From NCBI GenBank assembly GCA_002404795.1, contig DHKK01000019.1, forward strand, positions 1 through 11,537: 11,537 nucleotides of DNA, written 5' to 3'. The DNA comes from Clostridiales bacterium UBA4696. GTDB taxonomy: Bacteria; Bacillota; Clostridia; Oscillospirales; Oscillospiraceae. Below are positions 6,456-11,537 of the stretch, piece by piece. Positions within the stretch are counted from its first letter, which is position 1, and each line of letters opens with the position of its first letter. A model generated the notes under the pieces. That model was given only the letters and a program-made list of their open reading frames with translations, was not told where the DNA came from and did no database searches. The position numbers and the translations under genes were made by a program.

Positions 6456-7850
6456 TTACACCTGATAGTAGCCTTTCTTCACCGCGAGCTTCGCAGCCAG
6501 ATAATAGACTGCGGCGACGATGACCATGCTGATGATGACGTTGCTGAAGAAGCTGATGGCGTAGACCACGTGCAGCAGGAAATACAGGATGCTGCCCGCG
6601 AGCCAGACGATGATGGCGTAGAGGTTGAAGCCGCCGGAATACCAGTAGCGGCCGTTCGGCCGGTCGATATCCTCCATGTGCACCTGCCGCTTGCGGATGA
6701 GGAAGAAGTCGACCAGGATGATGGCGATGACCGGCGGGAAAAGCGCGCCGAGAATGTCTGTAAAGCTGTAGAACACGCCGAAGAAGGTCTTGATGAACAC
6801 CGGCAGCCAGCAGAACAGCATCGGCAGCACGCCTGCGAGGAAGGCCGAGCGCTTGAAGCTGAGCTTGGGCGCGAGGTTCATGACGTTGTTCGTCATGGCG
6901 AAAACGTCGACCATGTTCGTCGTGACCGTGGCGAACAGCACGACCAGCAGCGCGACGACACCGAGGCCCGTGCGCATGGCGAGCGTGGAGGGGTTTGCGG
7001 CTTCCGCGTCGAAGACGCCGGTATTTTTATAGTTCAGGATCACGCCGCACATACCCATGAGGATGAACACCAGCTGTGCGGTCACGCCGCCGGCGATCGG
7101 CGAGAATCTGGCGGCCTTGGCGGTTTTCATATTGCGCCCGAGATCGCCGCCGACCACACAGAACGGGATGGAGATGGCGAGCAGGAAATCGAACGCGCCG
7201 AAGAGCTTCATCCGGTTTTCCTCCGGTACACGGAAGGAGAAGATCTCGGAAATGCTCAGATTCTTCAGCAGAACGTAGAACAGAACGATCGAGAAGATGC
7301 CGAGCGCGATCATCATGATGTTCTCGAAGATCTTCATCAGCCGCGAACCGCCGATGCCGACCGCGAGGTAGGACATGACTGCGTTGAGCAGACACCCGAT
7401 GACCATAACGGCCTCACAGCCCGGCTCGCCGTAGGCCGGGGTATGGAAGTAGAGCTGGAAGATGTAGCTGTAAGTGATAGCGGCCATGTAGTTGGAGAGC
7501 ACGCTCCAGCCGCAGGAGTTGATGAGTCCTGCGAGACTGAAGAATTTACTGCCGCGGATACCGAGCGTGAAGCGGGACATGCCGGAGGAGCTCGTGCCGG
7601 TCAGGTAGCACATGAATGAGAACAGACCGATCACACCGTAGGCCAGAAGGCCGGTGACGATCGAGCAGACGATGCCGCTCAGCGCGCCGATACAGATGAC
7701 CGTGCCGCCGAGCGTCCAGGTGTTGGGCTGGAGTGTCGCGCCGGCCCAGGTCGCGATGGAGTCCCAGAAGCCGATATGGCGGGATTCCGCCGGGACGGAT
7801 TCCAGCGGGCCATAGTCTTTTTTCACGGGGGACTGCGTTGTTTGTTCCAT
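6456..7850 (-). CDS. NCS1-family nucleobase/nucleoside permease
   Basis: This 464-residue membrane protein fits the NCS1 (cytosine permease / CodB-like) family, which imports nucleobases, hydantoins, allantoin or thiamine using an ion gradient. Seen directly: a hydrophilic N-terminus, then W-D-S-I-A-T-W-A-G (29-37) and QPNTW leading into the first membrane segment, the family-typical SRFTLGIRGSKFFSLAGL stretch (about 92-109), and some twelve hydrophobic segments ending near residue 455. The substrate cannot be read from sequence; the downstream deaminase points to a purine base or nucleoside. It is the first gene of a three-gene operon. AAAGGAGG (complement of 7860-7867) lies 9 bases before ATG 7850. 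It is preceded by a promoter with a 19-bp spacer facing a divergent MerR-family gene, so induction by a ligand, perhaps its own substrate, is likely. Confidence 0.85.
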   Translation of the reverse strand: MEQTTQSPVKKDYGPLESVPAESRHIGFWDSIATWAGATLQPNTWTLGGTVICIGALSGIVCSIVTGLLAYGVIGLFSFMCYLTGTSSSGMSRFTLGIRGSKFFSLAGLINSCGWSVLSNYMAAITYSYIFQLYFHTPAYGEPGCEAVMVIGCLLNAVMSYLAVGIGGSRLMKIFENIMMIALGIFSIVLFYVLLKNLSISEIFSFRVPEENRMKLFGAFDFLLAISIPFCVVGGDLGRNMKTAKAARFSPIAGGVTAQLVFILMGMCGVILNYKNTGVFDAEAANPSTLAMRTGLGVVALLVVLFATVTTNMVDVFAMTNNVMNLAPKLSFKRSAFLAGVLPMLFCWLPVFIKTFFGVFYSFTDILGALFPPVIAIILVDFFLIRKRQVHMEDIDRPNGRYWYSGGFNLYAIIVWLAGSILYFLLHVVYAISFFSNVIISMVIVAAVYYLAAKLAVKKGYYQV

Positions 7851-7882
7851 GGGGGATTGCCTCCTTTATCTTTGATGTCTGC

Positions 7883-7913
7883 AGTATAAACCTTATAGTC
7901 GCCATAGCCTCAA
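7883..7913 (-). promoter_or_regulatory. Operon promoter with 19-bp spacer (MerR-activated type)
   Basis: On the minus strand TTGAGG (complement of 7908-7913) and TATACT (complement of 7883-7888) are separated by 19 bases (7889-7907). An over-long spacer of 19-20 bp is the hallmark of promoters that MerR-family activators untwist. A regulator of that family is encoded divergently next to it. Only weak, imperfect symmetry is visible in the spacer (CTTAT...ATAG), so the operator itself is not certain. Transcription would start near 7876. Confidence 0.7.
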
Positions 7914-7933
7914 CTGGCATTTGTTCTGAAAAA

Positions 7934-7967
7934 ACAGCGGGCTTTTTGTGGCATTTTGCCCGGCTGT
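7934..7967. repeat. Inverted repeat in the permease-merR intergenic region
   Basis: ACAGCGGGC (7934-7942) and GCCCGGCTGT (7958-7967) are inverted copies with one extra G in the right arm, separated by 15 bases. The repeat covers the -35 region of the likely merR promoter. It could be an operator for the MerR protein or another regulator. Confidence 0.45.
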
Positions 7968-7977
7968 CTGTTATACT
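7949..7977 (+). promoter_or_regulatory. Likely promoter of the MerR-family gene
   Basis: TATACT (7972-7977) is a good -10 box. The -35 is weak: TGGCAT (7949-7954) at 17 bp, or TTGTGG (7946-7951) at 20 bp. Transcription would start near 7984, leaving a leader of under 20 bases before ATG 8002. Confidence 0.5.
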
Positions 7978-8001
7978 GGTCACAGAAAAGGGGGCGGCGG
8001 G

Positions 8002-8784
8002 ATGTATTGGAACGAATTTCAGATCAAAGAGCTGGCGAAGATGTTCAGCATGAAGCCGGAGACCGTGCGGTACTATAACAACATCGGGATCCTGTCGTCC
8101 CGGCGCAATGAGGACAATAATTACCGCACGTTCGACATCGACGACGTCAGCAATCTGGGCACGGTCATGCTGCTGCGCTCGCTGGATCTGCCGATCCGCG
8201 ATATCCAGCGCTTCCATGACGCCGCCGACCTCGAGAGCCTGAGCGGGGCGCTGGCCGCGCAGCAGGCCCGGACGCAGCGCCAGCTCGAGCAGCTGGCCCG
8301 GCGGCAGAAGGACCTTTCTGGCTTTTACAGCTATCTTTCCGGCATCTGCGACCAGCTCAATCAGGTCACGATCCAGCCCGCGCCGCGCTGGCGCGGCTCC
8401 CATCTGACCGAAAAGCTGGATATCACCGTCATGACGAAGGTCTACGCAGACCTGATGCGCGATACGGATTATCTGCCGTTTTACATTTTTACCATGCGCC
8501 GGGAGGATTTTTATGCGGGCGCGTCCCGCTATGCCCGCTACGGCCTCATCTATGAAGAACGTTTGCCACAGGCCCCGTCGAGCGAGCGGTTCGCAATCGG
8601 CGCGGCGCAGTGCGCGCGGTATATCTTCTGGGGCAACAAGAAAGAAAACCTCCAAAAGGCCTATCAGGAAACCTTGGAGTGGACTCAAAGGCACAGGTTC
8701 ACCGTGACCGGCGAGATCATCGAGCGCTTTGTCTTCGGAACGCCGACGCATACGCTGATGGAGCTGTGGCTGCCGATCGAATAG
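8002..8784 (+). CDS. MerR-family transcriptional activator with ligand-binding domain
   Basis: This 260-residue protein has an N-terminal MerR winged helix-turn-helix (FQIKELAKMFSMKPETVRYY at 6-25, then NIGIL, with the wing around NNYRTFDIDDV at 39-49). A long helix follows (about 80-118, rich in Gln, Arg and Leu), which in this family forms the antiparallel coiled coil of the dimer. The C-terminal part (about 122-260) resembles the GyrI-like/BmrR-type effector-binding domain, ending in the typical GEIIERF...MELWLPIE. Such proteins bind a small organic ligand and activate promoters with 19-bp spacers; exactly such a promoter drives the divergent permease operon. The ligand may be the transported compound. 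ATG 8002 is chosen because the HTH starts a few residues in, as usual, and an AAAAGGGGG ribosome site lies 7 bases upstream; the in-frame GTG at 7948 lies upstream of the likely promoter -10. The gene is followed by a 15-bp hairpin. Confidence 0.9.
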   Translation: MYWNEFQIKELAKMFSMKPETVRYYNNIGILSSRRNEDNNYRTFDIDDVSNLGTVMLLRSLDLPIRDIQRFHDAADLESLSGALAAQQARTQRQLEQLARRQKDLSGFYSYLSGICDQLNQVTIQPAPRWRGSHLTEKLDITVMTKVYADLMRDTDYLPFYIFTMRREDFYAGASRYARYGLIYEERLPQAPSSERFAIGAAQCARYIFWGNKKENLQKAYQETLEWTQRHRFTVTGEIIERFVFGTPTHTLMELWLPIE

Positions 8785-8788
8785 AGAA

Positions 8789-8821
8789 AAGTCCCCTGCG
8801 CTGACACAGCGCAGGGGACTT
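8789..8821. terminator. 15-bp hairpin terminator between convergent genes
   Basis: AAGTCCCCTGCGCTG (8789-8803) pairs perfectly with 8807-8821 around a 3-base loop. It lies 4 bases after the MerR-gene stop and 19 bases after the gltX stop. On the minus strand the arm ends in TT and continues TTCTCTAT, a T-rich tail; on the plus strand it continues TGTAATTCTAT. It probably serves both genes. Confidence 0.8.
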
Positions 8822-8840
8822 GTAATTCTATATGGAATAC

Positions 8841-10328
8841 TTACTTGCTCAGCAGCTCGATGCCGGTGCGGATGCGGGAGAGGGATTCTTCCTTGCCGAG
8901 CAGGGCGCAGAGCTCGGTGGCGCCGCCGGGGGTGGAGGCTTTGCCGGAGACGGCCACGCGCAGCGGCCAGAGGACGACGGAGTTCTTGACCTCCAGCTTT
9001 GCCGCAAGGGCGACGAGCGCCTCGTACAGGCTCTCGTTCGTCCAGGTCTGCAGATCCTCCAGCACCGGCAGGATGGCCTGCAGGGAGGACAGGCTGTTTT
9101 CGAGCGTCGTCTTGGACTTCTTGTGGACATACAGCTCTGTGGAGTATTCCGGAAGCTTGTCGATGAAGTCGACGCGCTCGGGCAGGTCGGACAGGATCTC
9201 GCAGCGCGGCTGCACCAGCGCGGCGACGGCCCGGAGGTCGACGGCGGGGTTGGTGACGGCCGTCTTCAGGACGGGCTCCGCCTTGGCGAAGAAGGCCTCG
9301 GGGCTGAGCTTTTTCATGTATTCAGCGTTCATCCAGCGCAGCTTGTTGATGTCGAACACCGCGGGGGACTTGGAGATGCCGGAGATATCGAAGATCTCAG
9401 CCAGCTCCGCGAGCGTGTAGAATTCGCGCTCCGCGTTCTCGCCCTTCGGGCTCCAGCCAAGCAGGGCGACGTAGTTGAGCACGGCCTCGGTGAGATAGCC
9501 CTCGCGGATGAGGTCCTCATAGCTCGGGTCGCCGTGGCGCTTGGACATCTTGTGCTGCGCGTCGCGCATGACGGGGGGGCAGTGGACATACGTCGGGATC
9601 TCCCAGCCGAAGGCCTTGTAGAGCAGGTTGTATTTGGGCGCGGAGGAGAGATATTCGCTGCCGCGCACGACGTGGGTGATGCCCATCAGATGGTCGTCGA
9701 CGACGTTGGCAAAGTTGTAGGTGGGCAGGCCGTCGGATTTGAGCAGGACCTGATCCTCCAGCTCCTTGTTTTCCACAGTGATATCGCCGAAGGACGCGTC
9801 ATGGAAGGTGGTCGTGCCCTCGTGCGGGATGCGCTGGCGGATGACGAAGGGCTCGCCGGCCTCCACACGCTTTTTTGCCTCCTCGAGCGGCAGATCGCGG
9901 CAGGCGCAGATGTGCTTTCTGATCTCGCCGGGCGCGGCTTCGCCCTCATCCTCGTCAGATTTCTGGCAGAAGCAGTAATACGCGCCGCCCTTTTCGCACA
10001 GCAGCTTCGCGTACTTGCCGAACAGCTCGCGCCGCTCAGACTGGATATACGGGCCGACGGGGCCGCCGACGTCGGGGCCTTCATCGTGGTCAAGGCCGCA
10101 TTCGGCCATGGTCTTGTAGATGACGTCGACCGCGCCCTCGACCAGACGGCCCTGATCGGTATCCTCGATGCGGAGAATGAATTTGCCGTGATGCCGGCGG
10201 GCGATCAGCCAGGTATAGAGCGCCGTGCGCAGGTTGCCGACGTGCATATAGCCCGTGGGGCTCGGCGCGAAGCGCGTGCGGACCTCGCCGTGCGGGATGC
10301 GCGCTTCCATCTGCTCAAAAAAATCCAT
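8841..10328 (-). CDS. gltX: Glutamyl-tRNA synthetase
   Basis: This 495-residue class I aminoacyl-tRNA synthetase charges tRNA-Glu with glutamate in the cytoplasm. The Rossmann domain opens with VRTRFAPSPTGYMHVGN, containing the HIGH-type motif HVGN (29-32), followed by LRIEDTDQ (52-59). The second ATP-binding motif is KMSKR (260-264). A possible zinc site is CFC (119-121) with CAC (141-143). The remainder forms the helical anticodon-binding part, and length matches the family. The N-terminus is about 12 residues longer than usual; ATG 10328 is preferred because GGAGG lies 10 bases upstream, whereas the in-frame ATG at residue 7 has only a weak site. Whether it also misacylates tRNA-Gln (non-discriminating type, common where an amidotransferase exists) cannot be read here. 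It has its own consensus promoter and no T-box. Confidence 0.97.
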   Translation of the reverse strand: MDFFEQMEARIPHGEVRTRFAPSPTGYMHVGNLRTALYTWLIARRHHGKFILRIEDTDQGRLVEGAVDVIYKTMAECGLDHDEGPDVGGPVGPYIQSERRELFGKYAKLLCEKGGAYYCFCQKSDEDEGEAAPGEIRKHICACRDLPLEEAKKRVEAGEPFVIRQRIPHEGTTTFHDASFGDITVENKELEDQVLLKSDGLPTYNFANVVDDHLMGITHVVRGSEYLSSAPKYNLLYKAFGWEIPTYVHCPPVMRDAQHKMSKRHGDPSYEDLIREGYLTEAVLNYVALLGWSPKGENAEREFYTLAELAEIFDISGISKSPAVFDINKLRWMNAEYMKKLSPEAFFAKAEPVLKTAVTNPAVDLRAVAALVQPRCEILSDLPERVDFIDKLPEYSTELYVHKKSKTTLENSLSSLQAILPVLEDLQTWTNESLYEALVALAAKLEVKNSVVLWPLRVAVSGKASTPGGATELCALLGKEESLSRIRTGIELLSK

Positions 10329-10367
10329 GATGCCAGTTCCTCCATGAAATATAAATACAGTGTGAAC

Positions 10368-10396
10368 ATTATATAGTTTTTTTCAGAAACAGTCAA
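10368..10396 (-). promoter_or_regulatory. Consensus promoter of gltX
   Basis: On the minus strand TTGACT (complement of 10391-10396) and a perfect TATAAT (complement of 10368-10373) are 17 bases apart. The spacer holds a run of seven A. Transcription would start near 10361, about 33 bases before ATG. This is the strongest-looking promoter in the window. Confidence 0.88.
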
Positions 10397-10406
10397 TCAT
10401 TGATTG
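10394..10406. promoter_or_regulatory. 13-bp palindrome between divergent promoters
   Basis: CAATCATTGATTG is a perfect inverted repeat (CAATCA, T, TGATTG) centred at 10400. It overlaps three bases of the gltX -35 and three bases of the trpS -35, a position suited to an operator acting on both genes. No regulator can be named. Confidence 0.4.
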
Positions 10407-10432
10407 CGGATGCGGCCGGTTTGTGGTATGAT
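10404..10432 (+). promoter_or_regulatory. Promoter of trpS
   Basis: TTGCGG (10404-10409) and TATGAT (10427-10432) are 17 bases apart. The start would be near 10439, leaving a leader of roughly 28 bases, too short for a T-box or attenuator. Confidence 0.7.
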
Positions 10433-10466
10433 AAGGCCAACTATCGAATAGAAAGAAGGACGTATC

Positions 10467-11459
10467 ATGGCCGAAAAGAAACGTATTTTTTCCGGTATCC
10501 AGCCCAGCGGCGATCTGACGCTCGGTTCGTATATGGGGGCGATCAAAAACTGGGTCGCGCTGCAGGACGAATATGAGTGCGTCTACTGCATCGTCGATAT
10601 GCACGCCATTACGGTCCGGCAGGTGCCGGCCGATCTGCGGCGCAGAAGTCTGGAGCAGCTGGCGCAGTATATCGCCTGCGGGCTGGACCCGAAGAAGAAT
10701 ATCATGTTCATCCAGTCCCATGTGCCGCAGCACGCGGAGCTGAGCTGGGTGCTGGGGTGCTATACGCAGTTCGGCGAGCTGTCGCGCATGACGCAGTTCA
10801 AGATGAAATCCCAGCAGCACGCCGACAACATCACGGCGGGCCTGTTCACCTACCCGGTTTTGATGGCGGCCGATATCCTGCTGTACCAGTCGGATCTCGT
10901 CCCCGTCGGCGAGGACCAGCGCCAGCACGTCGAGCTCTGCCGCGACATCGCCGCCCGCTTCAACAATTCCTTCCCCGACACCTTTACGCTCCCCGAGGCG
11001 TTCATCCCGAAGATGGGCGCGCGCATCATGAGCCTCGGCAATCCCGAAAACAAGATGTCCAAGTCCGACCCCGACGGCTGCGTCTTCCTCATGGACAAGC
11101 CGGAGGATATCCTGCGCAAGTTCAAGCGCGCCGTGACCGACTGTGAGACTGCCGTCCGCTTTGATAAGGACAACAAGCCCGGCATCTCGAACCTGCTCAC
11201 GATCTACTGCGCCGCCACCGGCAAGACCATCGCCGAGGCCGAGGCGGAGTTCGCCGACCAGGGCTACGGCGTGTTCAAGCCCGCTGTCGGCGAAGCCGTG
11301 GTGGAGCTCGTCCGCCCCATCCGCGAAAAGACCGAGCAGCTGCTCGCCGACAAGGCATATCTCGAGAGCATCTACAAAGAAGGCGCCGAGCGCGCGTCCT
11401 ACCTTGCCAACAAGACGCTCCGCAAGGTCTACAAAAAGGTCGGCTTCGTCGCGCGGTAA
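10467..11459 (+). CDS. trpS: Tryptophanyl-tRNA synthetase
   Basis: This 330-residue class I synthetase charges tRNA-Trp and has the usual bacterial TrpRS length. Visible elements: IFSGIQPSGDLTLGSYMGA (7-25), the family's start with the HIGH-type motif as TLGS instead of the common TLGN; MAADILLY (133-140) and VPVGEDQ (146-152) of the tryptophan/ATP pocket; and KMSKS (196-200), the second ATP-binding motif. The C-terminal helical domain binds the anticodon. ATG 10467 follows AAGGA by 6 bases. It is divergent from gltX with its own promoter. Many Firmicute trpS genes carry a T-box; the leader here is too short for one, so control must be different or absent. The window's terminal repeat lies 24 bases beyond its stop. 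Confidence 0.97.
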   Translation: MAEKKRIFSGIQPSGDLTLGSYMGAIKNWVALQDEYECVYCIVDMHAITVRQVPADLRRRSLEQLAQYIACGLDPKKNIMFIQSHVPQHAELSWVLGCYTQFGELSRMTQFKMKSQQHADNITAGLFTYPVLMAADILLYQSDLVPVGEDQRQHVELCRDIAARFNNSFPDTFTLPEAFIPKMGARIMSLGNPENKMSKSDPDGCVFLMDKPEDILRKFKRAVTDCETAVRFDKDNKPGISNLLTIYCAATGKTIAEAEAEFADQGYGVFKPAVGEAVVELVRPIREKTEQLLADKAYLESIYKEGAERASYLANKTLRKVYKKVGFVAR

Positions 11460-11483
11460 AAAATTTCCCGCCGCAGCGGACAA

Positions 11484-11537
11484 AAAGGCTCCCCTTTCAG
11501 GGGAGCTGTCAGCGAAGCTGACTGAGAGGTTGTATCA
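11484..11537 (+). repeat. Double-hairpin intergenic repeat (runs off window)
   Basis: Two hairpins follow each other: GCTCCCC (11488-11494) with GGGGAGC (11500-11506) around 5 bases, then GTCAGC (11508-11513) with GCTGAC (11517-11522) around GAA, followed by TGAGAGGTTGTATCA. From memory, elements of this form (CTCCC...GGGAG, CTGTC, a second hairpin, TGAGGG/TGAGAGG) recur between genes in Oscillospiraceae-type genomes; I could not check this. An 18-base near-match in the opposite orientation lies at 107-124. No T-run follows the first hairpin, so it is not a classical terminator, though it may help stop trpS transcription. The element continues past the window edge. Confidence 0.6.

Noticed and set aside
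4293..7619. Very long plus-strand open frame of about 1108 codons opposite the permease and deaminase genes
   Set aside because: It overlaps three well-recognised minus-strand genes, its translation is rich in low-information Val, Gly, His and Asp with no known domain, and long antisense frames are expected in high-GC coding DNA.
6439..7850. Permease and deaminase both begin MEQT
   Set aside because: Only four residues match, the codons differ and the proteins are unrelated; chance is sufficient.
7889..7907. A clean MerR operator dyad in the 19-bp spacer
   Set aside because: Pairing outward from the centre gives few complementary bases; only the spacing, not a dyad, is supported.
8832..10376. 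Plus-strand open frame of about 514 codons opposite gltX
   Set aside because: It mirrors gltX almost exactly, has no plausible domain and ends in the gltX promoter region; an antisense shadow.
10433..10466. T-box or attenuator before trpS
   Set aside because: The leader is only about 28 bases long and contains no T-box sequence or hairpin.
10383..11483. Minus-strand open frame of about 366 codons opposite trpS
   Set aside because: Opposite an unmistakable tryptophanyl-tRNA synthetase; no recognisable domain.

Overview
The window looks like chromosomal DNA from a GC-rich, low-oxygen Firmicute, most likely a gut clostridium of the Oscillospiraceae type. That placement is inferred from a T-box leader, strong AGGAGG-type ribosome binding sites, consensus housekeeping promoters in a high-GC background, and a double-hairpin repeat at the right end. 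No rRNA, tRNA, CRISPR array, transposase or phage gene is visible. There are nine protein genes.

Left part (1-2451, plus strand): bases 1-154 hold no gene I can support, only a possible fragment of the repeat seen again at the right end. Two genes overlapping by one base follow: a divergent lactate/malate dehydrogenase-like protein and a flavodoxin-fold protein with four clustered cysteines. A weak terminator closes the pair. Their shared function is unknown.

Asparagine block (2465-4471, plus strand): a near-consensus promoter, a T-box leader of about 340 nt whose specifier reads AAC (Asn), and a glutamine-hydrolysing asparagine synthase. The competing hairpin of the T-box runs right up to the start codon and buries the ribosome binding site, so control may be transcriptional, translational or both. 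A perfect 17-bp hairpin ends the gene and separates it from the convergent operon.

MerR-controlled locus (4494-8784): a MerR-family regulator with a C-terminal ligand-binding domain (plus strand) diverges from a three-gene minus-strand operon: NCS1-type nucleobase permease, adenosine-deaminase-family enzyme, and a double NTF2/SnoaL-like protein. The operon promoter has -35 and -10 boxes 19 bp apart, the hallmark of promoters activated by MerR proteins. The simplest reading is ligand-induced uptake and deamination of a purine-like compound. This is the best candidate here for an uncharacterised system.

Right part (8841-11537): glutamyl-tRNA synthetase (minus) and tryptophanyl-tRNA synthetase (plus) are divergent, with consensus promoters back to back and a 13-bp palindrome covering the facing edges of the two -35 boxes. 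The window ends in a double-hairpin repeat downstream of trpS.
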